NCBI GenBank assembly: GCA_027214385.1 | Contig: JAPVXR010000010.1 | Coordinates: forward strand, 90,552 to 154,551 | Direction: 5' to 3' | Length of the DNA stretch: 64,000 bases | DNA from: Cryomorphaceae bacterium 1068 | GTDB lineage: Bacteria > Bacteroidota > Bacteroidia > Flavobacteriales_D > Cryomorphaceae | Shown here: piece after piece, positions 55,609 through 64,000 of the stretch | Position numbering within the stretch: the first letter of the stretch is position 1 | Layout: each line of letters starts with the position of its first letter | Translations under genes and position numbers: made by a program | The notes under the pieces: model-generated | The model's input: the letters and a program-made list of their open reading frames with translations, nothing else | Told to the model about the DNA's origin: nothing | Databases searched by the model: none

Positions 55609-55647
55609 TCCTTAGTCCGTGGTCGATGGTCTGTGATATCTGGTTTT
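55599..55647 (+). repeat. Degenerate heptanucleotide array, left of the four-helix-bundle gene
   Basis: Seven consecutive 7-nt units: TGGTCGA, TAGTCCT, TAGTCCG, TGGTCGA, TGGTCTG, TGATATC, TGGTTTT. The 19 nt at 55606-55624 recur exactly in inverted orientation at 56941-56959. Confidence 0.85.
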
Positions 55648-55687
55648 GGTTAGTATGGTGTTTTCTTAAAACACTATTTTTATCAAT

Positions 55688-56128
55688 ATGAACCAGTATA
55701 GAAATTTGAGAGTTTGGAAGCAGTCGATGGATTTGGTTTAGGCAGTATATCAACTAACTGACACTTTTCCTGATTCAGAAAAATTTGGTCTGATAAGTCA
55801 ATTGAGGAGATCAGCCGTTTCTAAGCCGAGTAATATTGCTGAAGGAGCGCGAAGGAATGGTCAGCGTGAGTTTCACCATTTTCTGGGAATTGCAAAAGGT
55901 TCTCTAGCTGAATTAGAAACCCAACTTGAGATTTCACAAAGGCTAAAATTCAAGGTCGACGCAGACTACGAGACACTGCTCTCATTATCTGACTCTTTGG
56001 GTCGAATGATTTCAAATTTGCAATCCTCAATAAAAGCATCAGACTACCCGAACATTTCGGAGCCTCCTGAGTTTTACCAAAATGAAATTGATTATAGTAT
56101 AAACCCCAGACTATCGACTATCGACTAA
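55688..56128 (+). pseudogene. Four-helix-bundle protein (23S rRNA intervening-sequence protein family) with in-frame amber codon
   Basis: From the ATG at 55688 the frame encodes MNQYRNLRVWKQSMDLV, then TAG at 55739-55741, then AVYQLTDTFPDSEKFGLISQLRRSAVSKPSNIAEGA (in separate helices) on to a stop at 56126-56128. The family pattern runs through the stop codon, so the gene is interrupted by one nonsense codon at position 18. The rest of the frame is intact, which suggests a recent loss or a sequence error. A restart at TTG 55802 would delete helix 1. These proteins are homologous to Avd of diversity-generating retroelements. The last eight residues (NPRLSTID) are encoded partly by three heptamer repeats. 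Confidence 0.85.
56107..56127. repeat. Short heptamer array inside the 3' end of the four-helix-bundle gene
   Basis: Three 7-nt units CAGACTA, TCGACTA, TCGACTA form the last codons. Their reverse complement gives TAGTCGA-type units, so the array is inverted relative to the one at 55599-55647. Confidence 0.8.
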
Positions 56129-56139
56129 AATCCAAAAAA

Positions 56140-56856
56140 ATGAACGACATAAAGGGAAAAACAGCCCTCATCACCGGAGGAACAAAAGGAATAGGATACG
56201 GCATAGCTGAAATGCTTTTGAAAAAAGGGGTATCCGTGTGCATTACCGGTCGAAATACTGAGACAGTAAAAGAGGCAGCAGAAAAACTCAATCAGGTAAG
56301 CGATGCAACAGCAATTGGCATCACTGCTGATGTACGGTCATACTCCGATATGGAAAACGTAATCGATCACATGGTAAGCCAACTGGGGAAAGTAGATGCC
56401 GTAATTGCCAACGCAGGTCTCGGTCACTTCGGAAGTATAATGGACCTCACCCACGAGCAATTCACCCAAACGGTTGATACCAACCTCACGGGAGTATTCA
56501 ATACCATCAAGCCTGCGCTCAACGCCCTGAAAGAATCGAGAGGGTATATTATCACCATCGCGAGTTTGGCGGGTACTAACTTCTTTGCGGGAGGCTCAGC
56601 TTACAATGCCAGCAAATTTGGCTTGGTAGGCTTCACCCAAGCAGTTATGCTCGATTTGCGTCAGCACGATATTAAAGTGAGTACGATTATGCCCGGATCA
56701 GTGACCAGTCACTTTGCGGGTCATACGCCAAATGAGGCAGATGCTTGGAAAATTCAACCCGAAGACATTGGCGAGATGGTCGTTTATCTCTTGGAAACCA
56801 ATCCTAGAAATCTACCGTCGAAGATTGAGGTAAGACCGAGTAAGCCGCCGAAGTAG
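56140..56856 (+). CDS. Short-chain dehydrogenase/reductase
   Basis: A 238-residue SDR of classical length. The cofactor motif is TGGTKGIGYGIA (about 13-24), then NAG in VIANAGLGHFG, and the active site has Ser in IITIASLAG and Tyr-x-x-x-Lys in AYNASKFG. CITGRNTETVKE after beta-2 with Arg suggests NADP preference. The substrate is unknown. The stop codon TAG begins the first unit of a heptamer array that fills the gap to rimK. Confidence 0.9.
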   Translation: MNDIKGKTALITGGTKGIGYGIAEMLLKKGVSVCITGRNTETVKEAAEKLNQVSDATAIGITADVRSYSDMENVIDHMVSQLGKVDAVIANAGLGHFGSIMDLTHEQFTQTVDTNLTGVFNTIKPALNALKESRGYIITIASLAGTNFFAGGSAYNASKFGLVGFTQAVMLDLRQHDIKVSTIMPGSVTSHFAGHTPNEADAWKIQPEDIGEMVVYLLETNPRNLPSKIEVRPSKPPK

Positions 56857-56970
56857 TCGGTGGTCGATGGTAGATGGTAAGTGGTAGATGGTAAGTGGCA
56901 GTAAAACCCCATAGCTATCGACCAAGGACTAGGGACCATGGACCACGGACTAAGGACTACAAACTAAAAC
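56854..56970. repeat. Inverted pair of heptanucleotide arrays filling the SDR-rimK gap
   Basis: The left half (56854-56902) has seven units: TAGTCGG, TGGTCGA, TGGTAGA, TGGTAAG, TGGTAGA, TGGTAAG, TGGCAGT. After a 12-nt centre, the right half (56915-56970) has CTATCGA, CCAAGGA, CTAGGGA, CCATGGA, CCACGGA, CTAAGGA, CTACAAA, CTAAAAC in opposite sense. The array begins at the SDR stop codon and ends at the rimK stop codon. The two halves can form a long imperfect hairpin and may act as a terminator. Confidence 0.85.
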
Positions 56971-57876
56971 TCACGCTCCCACCCTATCTTTCTTCGCGTT
57001 CTTCCCCGCGTTTTTCTCGATGTATTTAATCACCTCGGCAGCGATGTCTTTTTTAGTGGCTTTTTCGATGCCTTCGAGTCCCGGAGATGAATTGACTTCC
57101 AAGACGAGGGGCCCACGTGACGATTCAATCATATCTACGCCCGCCATGTTAAGCCCCATGGCTTTGGCGGCGGCGAGAGCAACTGCACGCTGTTTCGGTG
57201 TGAGCCTTACTGCGGTGGCAGTTCCACCTTGATGCAGGTTCGAACGAAATTCCCCTTCAGCACCTTGACGTTTCATCGCGCCTACCACTTTTCCGTTTAC
57301 CACAAAAGCGCGGATATCAGCACCACCTGCTTCAGCGATAAACTCCTGTATCAAAAGGTTGGCTTTGAGGCCATGAAAAGCTTCTACTACTGATTTGGCC
57401 GCTTTTTTAGACTCTGCCAATACCACCCCGATTCCTTGGGTACCTTCCAGCAGTTTGATCACCACAGGAGCTCCCCCGATTTCATCAATTAGCGGGTCGA
57501 GCTTCTTGGGGTGATTTGTAAATATGGTCTTTGGAATCCCAATATCGTGGCGACTGAATATCTGCGTGCTGCGCAGCTTGTCGCGCGAACGAACAATGGC
57601 AATAGACGAGTTTACCGTAAAGGTATTTCGCATCTCAAACTGACGAACTACCGCCGTGCCGTAAAACGTGACTGAGGCTCCGATACGAGGTATGATCGCA
57701 TCCACATCACTCAAATCCTTGTTGTTATAAATGACCCTCGGATTCTTGTGTTCACCTATCAGCGAGCAACCCAAATGGTCCACTACAATGGCTTCGTGAC
57801 CCCGCTTTTCGGCAGCCTCTTTTAACCGGCTGGTTGAGTACAAGTTCTTGTTTCGGCTTAGTATAGCAATCTTCAT
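56971..57876 (-). CDS. rimK: RimK-type ATP-grasp glutamate ligase
   Basis: A 301-residue ATP-grasp enzyme. The N-terminal domain begins [22 protein letters not shown]. The ATP-grasp part contains [45 protein letters not shown] and metal-binding [29 protein letters not shown]. RimK adds glutamate residues to the C-terminus of ribosomal protein S6. It is overlapped by four bases with the upstream aspartic-protease-like gene and ends at a heptamer array. Confidence 0.9.
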   Translation of the reverse strand: MKIAILSRNKNLYSTSRLKEAAEKRGHEAIVVDHLGCSLIGEHKNPRVIYNNKDLSDVDAIIPRIGASVTFYGTAVVRQFEMRNTFTVNSSIAIVRSRDKLRSTQIFSRHDIGIPKTIFTNHPKKLDPLIDEIGGAPVVIKLLEGTQGIGVVLAESKKAAKSVVEAFHGLKANLLIQEFIAEAGGADIRAFVVNGKVVGAMKRQGAEGEFRSNLHQGGTATAVRLTPKQRAVALAAAKAMGLNMAGVDMIESSRGPLVLEVNSSPGLEGIEKATKKDIAAEVIKYIEKNAGKNAKKDRVGA

Positions 57877-58337
57877 AATTCGTTTTGCACGTAACTTCTG
57901 GATACATCAATAAGAAAGTCGTCTGCCAGAAATCGACGGCCCAACAATACGGAATAATTCATGGTCGAACGGTCGTTTAACGAAACTTGTGTCATCTTTT
58001 CACAATCGCCTAACTTTATCTTAAGCTCCACAATATATCGGGTTTCGACTTGTCCGTTTGAGCTCTTAATTTTTCGACGCCTGAATTTCTTGAATCGAAC
58101 CACTTTTTTTGATCGTTTCAAAAAATGACAGCACAACACCTTCTTGCCTCTCATCTCTTCCTCCCAAATCTCATCGCAATGCACGGAAGATGATCTGGCT
58201 CCCGAATCAATTCGGGCTACAATATGTTCGCGCTTTTGATCAGGAAAAGATACCTTCTCCTTATTGCCAACTATTCGCTTTTCTCCGACTCGGTCTACCA
58301 CTGGGGTCTTTCTTTTTAAGGTCGCAAAGGTATTCAT
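57873..58337 (-). CDS. rimB: RimB-like retropepsin-type protease
   Basis: A 154-residue protein of the ATP-dependent zinc protease/RimB family. The retropepsin-like motif is [17 protein letters not shown] (DSGA in place of DTGA). The C-terminal part [32 protein letters not shown] is conserved in the family. In Pseudomonas, RimB works with RimK on S6 glutamylation. Its stop overlaps the rimK start (ATGA), confirming co-translation. Confidence 0.85.
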   Translation of the reverse strand: MNTFATLKRKTPVVDRVGEKRIVGNKEKVSFPDQKREHIVARIDSGARSSSVHCDEIWEEEMRGKKVLCCHFLKRSKKVVRFKKFRRRKIKSSNGQVETRYIVELKIKLGDCEKMTQVSLNDRSTMNYSVLLGRRFLADDFLIDVSRSYVQNEL

Positions 58338-58413
58338 TTCAATCGCCGATCAAGAAAGGATACGAACAGAGTTTAACCTTAGTATCTTCGCGAAAAATAT
58401 ACACCTCACCGCA

Positions 58414-59361
58414 GTGAAGAAGAAGATCGTAATCGCAGGTCAAAGCATCCCCGCAGGGACTCAGGAAAAAATCAATATTCGACTGGCTAAGTTGCCATCG
58501 GGAACAGTCATCGATCTGCCCGTATACATCTATCGAAGCACAAAACCGGGGCCTACCGTCTTGCTTAGCGGAGGCCTTCACGGCGATGAGATAAACGGGA
58601 TAGAAATAGTAAGAAGCTTAATAGATGGAGGGCATTTTGAAAACCTCCAACGAGGCTCGGTGGTGGCCATACCCGTGATGAACATCTACGGTTTCTTGAA
58701 CTTCAGTCGGGATGTGCCTGATGGCAAAGACGTCAATCGCAGCTTCCCCGGATCGACCACAGGCTCGCTGGCTTCTCGCATAGCCCATTTCATCAGCCAC
58801 AATATTCTCAAGGAAATTGATTTTGGTATTGACTTCCATACGGGCGGTGCCTCGCGCTTTAACTTTCCGCAAATACGCTACGCGCCGAAGGACAAAAAAG
58901 CTGCCGAACTGGCCGAACAGTTCGGAGCACCGGTTACCCTCCACAGCGGACTTTTGGAAAAGAGCCTGCGCAAGCAAGCTTTCAAAATGGGCAAATCCAT
59001 CTTGGTATACGAAGGTGGCGAGAGCATGCGTATGGATGAGGAAGTGGTACGGCAAGGAGTAGACGGTGCTCTTCGTCTGCTACAAGCCCATAACATGATC
59101 GATGATGCTCCTGCGGCCAATTCGCCCTCTATAAAATGTGAGAAATCAATTTGGATTCGCGCAAAGCGAAGCGGAATCTATCGCGGCATCATCAATTCGG
59201 GAATGACCATAGCCAAAGGCGACGTACTCGGCTACATTACCGATCCTTTCGGCGAATTCAGCACCGCCGTAAAATCGCCCGCAGCAGGGCTCGTTATTTG
59301 CCACAACAATATGCCTGTGATCAATCAAGGCGATGCGTTGATCCATTTGGGGTTGATTTGA
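58414..59361 (+). CDS. Succinylglutamate desuccinylase/aspartoacylase family hydrolase
   Basis: A 315-residue zinc hydrolase started at GTG 58414 (MKKKIVIAGQSIPAG), the first start after the divergent rimB control region. Zinc ligands are in GGLHGDEINGIE; FHTGGASRFNFPQIR and the catalytic Glu region VYEGGES follow. The C-terminal ~70 residues form a lipoyl-like barrel (GDVLGYITDPFGEFSTAVKSPAAGLV). It is divergent from rimB-rimK, 76 bp apart. A role in removing acyl or glutamyl groups is inferred from position only. Confidence 0.85.
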   Translation: MKKKIVIAGQSIPAGTQEKINIRLAKLPSGTVIDLPVYIYRSTKPGPTVLLSGGLHGDEINGIEIVRSLIDGGHFENLQRGSVVAIPVMNIYGFLNFSRDVPDGKDVNRSFPGSTTGSLASRIAHFISHNILKEIDFGIDFHTGGASRFNFPQIRYAPKDKKAAELAEQFGAPVTLHSGLLEKSLRKQAFKMGKSILVYEGGESMRMDEEVVRQGVDGALRLLQAHNMIDDAPAANSPSIKCEKSIWIRAKRSGIYRGIINSGMTIAKGDVLGYITDPFGEFSTAVKSPAAGLVICHNNMPVINQGDALIHLGLI

Positions 59362-59539
59362 GTCGGATCTCCCATCAGCCGTAGTGTGATAGTTGACTAG
59401 TGGCAATTTACGCCTTCGAGGCATATTGGCAAGGAACCAAGTTTTTGTGAGCCTTTCCTTTTCCCATTAGATAAACCGAGCAGTTTTCGTTATATTTCCT
59501 TTCCGACCAATTTGAAACATTTTAATCTCGCAGTAACCC

Positions 59540-62500
59540 ATGAAATACTTTTATCCAATTTTGTGTCTTTTCGGCCTTTACACCTTTTCGGCGCAAGCCC
59601 AAGAATCGGAAATATTGACTAAATATCCCGAGGTAATTGATGGTAGCGTAAGAACCATTACCATAGATGAAGAGATGGACCGAATTTATCTTTCCGGAAA
59701 TTTTACTCAACTAAGAGAAAACGATACGGAAATAAGGCCATTTCTAAGCACTTTTACCAGCGATCAAACTTCCCTGATCAACGAGACTCCTGAAGTAAAT
59801 GGATTCTTACGCGATGTCATCAGCGACGGCGAAGGCGGGTATTTCATTACGGGCGAATTCACTAAAGTTGGAAGCTTTGATAGAAACGGAATCGCCCACA
59901 TAACCGCAGACAATCAAGTGACTGCGTTAAACTTGGATATAGACGGCGATATTTTCGATATCCATCTAGACTCAGAAAAACAGGTCCTATATCTAGCAGG
60001 GTTTTTTAATACAGTAAACGGGATTGACCGCAAAAACTTCTTTGCGGTAGATTACAATTCTTACGATGTTCTTCCATTCAATCCCACCGTGAATGGTCCC
60101 GTTTACGACATTGAACAAAAAGGAGACACCATTTTCATCGGGGGTGGATTCAGCGGTGTGGGTGAGATAAGAGGGCTCAGCGTTTCATATAATCCTACTA
60201 CAAAAGATGTCTCCGATAAAGGACCATTTTCCAATAGAGCGATTACTGCGGCAACTCCTGATGGCGAAGGAGGTTGGTATATCGCAGGACAATTCACCAA
60301 TATAAAAGACAGCTTGAGAGGACGTATTGCAAGGATTGATGCGGATGGAAATGCAACCGCTTTCAACGCTGATATTTTTCTTTTATCGCAGCCATTGAAT
60401 ACGCGCATGCACTCTTTGCTTTTGCACGAAGGAGCTCTCTACGTTGGCGGTTTCTTCAATCGTGTAAATGGGGAAGAAATTGTAAATATGGCAAAACTAG
60501 ATGCCGAAACGGGCGAAGTATTGCCATTCACACCAAATCCCAACGGAGATGTAAGACAAATTGGGCTTTACAATGACAGCCTTCTGGTATGTGGTTCATT
60601 CACTAATATAGCTGAAACGACAACGAAGCGTTACATAGCGCTGCTGGATACAGAAAGTGGAAATGCCTCAGAATCATTTGACATCAATGTTGATGATGAT
60701 GTCTTTGCATTTAACATCTCAGATGGGTTCATCCAGTTTGCGGGAGAATTTTCAGGAGTAGGCACTCAGCCGAGCGCTTTATTCTTTACGGTTGATTTGA
60801 ATAATCCCTCTTTTATCCCCGTTGCGGCCGGATCAGAGCTTACCGGAACGGTATTCGATATGGCCGTAAAAGGGGATACTGCTTTTCTGGCCGGTAATTT
60901 CTCAGGTACGGCAGTGGAAGAACTCGCTGCTATAAATTGGACTACGGGTGAACTACTGGACTGGACACCTTCGCTAAATACAGTTGCAGATCAGTTGGAG
61001 ATCATCGGAGACAAGCTTTTTGTAGGGGGATATTTCGTAAGAGTCGACGGAGAGGCGAGACCACTTATTGCTGCATACAATGTGGATGATCTAACCCTTA
61101 CGTCAGATGCTTTTGCTTTTTCGCTGCAGTCTACGGAGTTTGCCAGATGCACTGCGCTGGAAGAAAGCAACGGAGAAATTTTGGTTGCTACCTCTGCGGG
61201 TCAAATCCAAGAAGACCTCAGGCTGAGTTTTGCCGCTTTCGACTTAAGCGGAGAAGCACTGGACTTGTCCATCCCTTTTTCAGAAGGTTTGACGGTTGTC
61301 CCCACAAATTTACAGATCGTCTACGACATCGAAATCATAGGTGACAAAGTGTACGGCGGTGGTAACTTCAGCGGTGCCAATCTCAACGGGTCACAGTATT
61401 TGGCTTCTGCAAGTATTATCACAGGCGAGCCAGACCTTCCTATCGCTCAGCTAAATGAAAGAGTTTTTACACTCGCCCAAGATTTTGAAAACAATAAACT
61501 CTATTTCGCAGGAGATTTTACTGAAATGAATGAGGAGACCAAGCGATTCATTGCTCGGGTTGATCTGACAGACGGTGAAGTAGACCCGTGGGGTGTATTC
61601 ATTAAGGGTTCCTTTCTAAGGGATATCGAAATTGCCGATGATGAGATTTATGTGGGTGGCGAGTTCACTAAAATCAAAGGTGTTGATAGACAAAACCTTG
61701 CTGCGCTCACCAAGGTTGGGTTTAATGTAACGGACTTTAATCCTGACCCTGATTCACAGGTAAATTCTATCTCAGAAAATGCGGGTGAGGTCACTTTTGG
61801 TGGTAGCTTTAATACCGTAAAGCCTTCTCTAGCTGAACCCAACGATGTAGAAACGTTTGCCATCTTAGACCGAACTACGGGACAACTCTTAGATGCTCCC
61901 ACATCACCCAATGTGTTTGCAGATGAAATAGTCATTGATGGGGATAGAATACTTTTTGCCGGTGGTTTTAGTCAGTTTGGCGATTCTGCCAGACAGGGAA
62001 TAGCTGCTCTTGATAGAGAAACGCTTGAAGTAACGGAATGGGGAAATAATCTTAGCCTGCTCGGAGATGAAGTTCGCATCAGAGATATTGAATTGAATAA
62101 CGACAGAGTATATTTCGTAGCAGGAAATACTGATAAAAATCTAGGCGCTTTGGATCGCGCGACGGGTGCACTACTGGATTGGCCCGAAGTAGAATTCGAC
62201 TTTTCTAACAGCCCGGCTGGTGACGGCTTCTACTCTATCGTTGCGTCAGACACAAGTATTTTTGTAGGAGGTGAGTTTTTTATGGCTTCACCTCAAGACG
62301 GCTCACTGATTTTCAGCATTGTAGAAATTGGAAAACAAGGAGGGGAATTAACTGATTTTTCTATCAACGAATTTACTGGCCCGCTCGGCTCAAGCTATGA
62401 AATAGCTCGAGCATTAAAAATGTTGATTTATCAAGACGATATTATCGTAGCAGGACAAATCGCGGCAAATGGTGAAGGGATCGTCAAAGTTAATACACTG

Positions 62501-63751
62501 ACAGGCGATTTGGTGATTTTACCGAATGCAGGGCTTCCTACCGGTGGTGGAGATCCTTTCAATAATTCAACTTACGCATCGGGTCGCGACTTATTCCTTT
62601 CCGGCAACTTACTCTATTTTGCTGCCGATGCCTACGCCGCTGAGTATTCACTACTGAATAATGCATATACTGCGGTTTACTCAAATGAAGACTGGTACGA
62701 CATTGTTTTTGATACACCGCCCATCGGAGGTCCTAGATGGGATCCTATTTATACCGCTTTTTCAATAGCTGCTGACTCAGAAGGAAAAGTTTTTATTGGT
62801 GGTAATTTTGAAGAAATAATCGATCGCCCGAGAAGAGGCTTGGCAGTGCTTAAAACTACTCAGTGCGAATCACCCCTTTCCGGCAGCGTCACCACCACCT
62901 CAGTAACCCGTGACATCTGCCTTAACAATGAGCAACAAGATATCGTACAAGCAGAAGTTGCAGGCAATACCGGTAACGGGGTTTTCATCCTTCACAACAG
63001 CGATTACGACATCTTCTCCGTAAGGCAAACGGGTACCTTCAAACCCGACAATCATCCTCCCGGAAATTACTTCGTATCGCACGTGGCCTATACTGATGAC
63101 AACTTGAATCAGACCGACAACCTCAACGATCTGGAAGGCTGCCTTTCCGTTAGTGGCTCATTTGCCGTGACCAGTTTTAGAGCAGAAGCCGGTCAAATCG
63201 GCACCTCCGATCCCAAGGACTATTGTGTCGGAGATTTGCCGGCTACCATCTCCTTTGATCGGATCAACAGCAGCGGAATAAATCAGGGATTTGTCCTGCT
63301 CAACAATTCCAATCAGATTATCGAAGTGAGCACCGATGGAACTTTCGTCTTGGAAGACCTCACCCCGGGCAAGTATAAAGTAGCATCCGTATCGACCGAC
63401 GAAACAGTGGTATTGGAAGACATTCAAGCCTCCAACCTCGACCCCTGTTTTGACTACTCCAACATTGTGAAAATAGACATCGAGACCTGCGAGGAGTTGC
63501 TTATCGCTTCCAACCCCAATCCCGTGGTAGATGTTTCCAACGTTTCGTTCACAACGACCGAATCAGAAAACGTTCAGCTCGAGCTATATGACCTTACGGG
63601 AAAAAGAATCGGGTTGATCTATGCCGGTATGGCTCCCGGCCAAACGCCGATGATGTTTCAGTACGATACCTCATCGCTACCGCAGGGCGTTTACATCTAC
63701 AAGCTCACCACCGAGAGCGAAGTGAAGACAACGAAGTTTTTGAAGAATTAA
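59540..63751 (+). CDS. Delta-60-repeat cargo protein with T9SS type A sorting domain
   Basis: A 1403-residue secreted protein with signal peptide MKYFYPILCLFGLYTFSAQAQ. From about 30 to 1110 it consists of delta-60-type beta-propeller repeats of about 45-60 residues with the recurring core (I/V)Y(V/L)(G/A)G.F(T/S).(V/I)..... (for example YVGGEFTKIKGVDRQN, FVGGYFVRVDGEARP). Two Ig-like domains with paired Cys follow (about 1115-1300). The last 80 residues are a type A sorting domain: ASNPNPVVDVSNVSF, LELYDLTGKRIG, LPQGVYIYKLTTESEVKTTKFLKN. A surface adhesin or enzyme-free scaffold is inferred. A terminator follows. Confidence 0.85.
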   Translation: MKYFYPILCLFGLYTFSAQAQESEILTKYPEVIDGSVRTITIDEEMDRIYLSGNFTQLRENDTEIRPFLSTFTSDQTSLINETPEVNGFLRDVISDGEGGYFITGEFTKVGSFDRNGIAHITADNQVTALNLDIDGDIFDIHLDSEKQVLYLAGFFNTVNGIDRKNFFAVDYNSYDVLPFNPTVNGPVYDIEQKGDTIFIGGGFSGVGEIRGLSVSYNPTTKDVSDKGPFSNRAITAATPDGEGGWYIAGQFTNIKDSLRGRIARIDADGNATAFNADIFLLSQPLNTRMHSLLLHEGALYVGGFFNRVNGEEIVNMAKLDAETGEVLPFTPNPNGDVRQIGLYNDSLLVCGSFTNIAETTTKRYIALLDTESGNASESFDINVDDDVFAFNISDGFIQFAGEFSGVGTQPSALFFTVDLNNPSFIPVAAGSELTGTVFDMAVKGDTAFLAGNFSGTAVEELAAINWTTGELLDWTPSLNTVADQLEIIGDKLFVGGYFVRVDGEARPLIAAYNVDDLTLTSDAFAFSLQSTEFARCTALEESNGEILVATSAGQIQEDLRLSFAAFDLSGEALDLSIPFSEGLTVVPTNLQIVYDIEIIGDKVYGGGNFSGANLNGSQYLASASIITGEPDLPIAQLNERVFTLAQDFENNKLYFAGDFTEMNEETKRFIARVDLTDGEVDPWGVFIKGSFLRDIEIADDEIYVGGEFTKIKGVDRQNLAALTKVGFNVTDFNPDPDSQVNSISENAGEVTFGGSFNTVKPSLAEPNDVETFAILDRTTGQLLDAPTSPNVFADEIVIDGDRILFAGGFSQFGDSARQGIAALDRETLEVTEWGNNLSLLGDEVRIRDIELNNDRVYFVAGNTDKNLGALDRATGALLDWPEVEFDFSNSPAGDGFYSIVASDTSIFVGGEFFMASPQDGSLIFSIVEIGKQGGELTDFSINEFTGPLGSSYEIARALKMLIYQDDIIVAGQIAANGEGIVKVNTLTGDLVILPNAGLPTGGGDPFNNSTYASGRDLFLSGNLLYFAADAYAAEYSLLNNAYTAVYSNEDWYDIVFDTPPIGGPRWDPIYTAFSIAADSEGKVFIGGNFEEIIDRPRRGLAVLKTTQCESPLSGSVTTTSVTRDICLNNEQQDIVQAEVAGNTGNGVFILHNSDYDIFSVRQTGTFKPDNHPPGNYFVSHVAYTDDNLNQTDNLNDLEGCLSVSGSFAVTSFRAEAGQIGTSDPKDYCVGDLPATISFDRINSSGINQGFVLLNNSNQIIEVSTDGTFVLEDLTPGKYKVASVSTDETVVLEDIQASNLDPCFDYSNIVKIDIETCEELLIASNPNPVVDVSNVSFTTTESENVQLELYDLTGKRIGLIYAGMAPGQTPMMFQYDTSSLPQGVYIYKLTTESEVKTTKFLKN

Positions 63752-63777
63752 AGAGAATAACACAGCCTTATTTGATA

Positions 63778-63808
63778 AAGCCCTCCGTGATTTCGGGGGG
63801 CTTCTTAG
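63778..63808 (+). terminator. Rho-independent terminator
   Basis: A 10-bp stem AAGCCCTCCG/CGGGGGGCTT with one G-U pair and a 6-nt loop, followed by a weak T-rich tail, 27 bp after the delta-60 gene stop. The A-rich left flank allows function in both directions. Confidence 0.65.
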
Positions 63809-63937
63809 CGGATAGGAATGCACCGAGCAAAGCGCAAACAGCGCGGAGGTTGAGAACCCTTTGGAGAAAACTGAACTACCATTTGTTCTCGATACTTTTC
63901 ACTCCTATGTCGTGAAACACTCGAACTGAGAAATCAA

Positions 63938-64000
63938 TTACTTCCCTGCGGTCAGTGAGATCGCTCCTTTGTCGATAAGTTCTAATTGCTCATCCCTCGC
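63938..64000 (-). CDS. C-terminal end of a gene running off the window
   Basis: On the minus strand the last 63 nt encode ARDEQLELIDKGAISLTAGK and a TAA stop (63938-63940). The frame is open to the window edge. The fragment is too short to assign a family. Confidence 0.4.
   Translation of the reverse strand, partial: ARDEQLELIDKGAISLTAGK

Overview
The window reads as a chromosomal segment of a Bacteroidota bacterium, most likely of order Flavobacteriales. The evidence is as follows: four secreted proteins end in type IX secretion (T9SS) sorting domains, there is a PorP/SprF outer-membrane protein, a TonB receptor/DUF4249 pair, a DUF2807 (head GIN) lipoprotein, a DPP11-type S46 peptidase, weak Shine-Dalgarno signals, and several TAnnTTTG promoter boxes. 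No ribosomal RNA, insertion sequence, phage or CRISPR array was seen. Family names come from motif recognition by eye, not from a search.

Layout. 1-2667 (-): 5'-complete but truncated giant secreted protein with six PPC-like repeats. 2668-3155: degenerate heptanucleotide arrays. 3156-9830: envelope genes (PagL-like deacylase, GIN lipoprotein, GT-C glycosyltransferase, beta-barrel) and a lactate/malate dehydrogenase homologue. 10055-14765: HlyD-FtsX-ATPase efflux operon facing a LytS/LytTR two-component pair. 14946-23031: erythromycin-esterase-like protein, T9SS cargo, ammonium transporter, GNAT, NTF2-like protein, large FG-GAP cargo, pseudo-receiver. 23101-23214: tRNA-Pro(GGG) with terminator. 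23564-27932: TonB receptor, DUF4249 lipoprotein, thioredoxin reductase. 28057-32031: a sigma-factor/transmembrane/pseudoprotease fusion divergent from a CtpA-type S41 protease and a DUF1573 protein. 32101-36766 (-): leuCDAB operon. 37034-40036: pterin dehydratase, DPP11-like peptidase, J-domain protein. 40129-48011: T9SS type-B module (CHU_C cargo, PorP/SprF, OmpA-like protein, M23 peptidase). 48118-53882: lipoprotein, tryptophan 2,3-dioxygenase, ParE-type and HepT/MntA toxin-antitoxin pairs around rnpB and trhO. 54025-59361: old yellow enzyme, an amber-interrupted four-helix-bundle gene, an SDR, and the rimB-rimK/aspartoacylase-like group. 59540-63751: large delta-60-repeat T9SS cargo.

Two items stand out. 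First, the four-helix-bundle gene (55688-56128) sits among arrays of degenerate 7-nt units, with an exact 19-nt inverted repeat bracketing it together with the neighbouring SDR gene; similar arrays lie at 2856-3105. Second, the 28057-29565 protein joins an ECF sigma-like cytoplasmic half to a predicted periplasmic HtrA-like domain that has lost all three catalytic residues, which suggests a membrane-tethered sensor-regulator.
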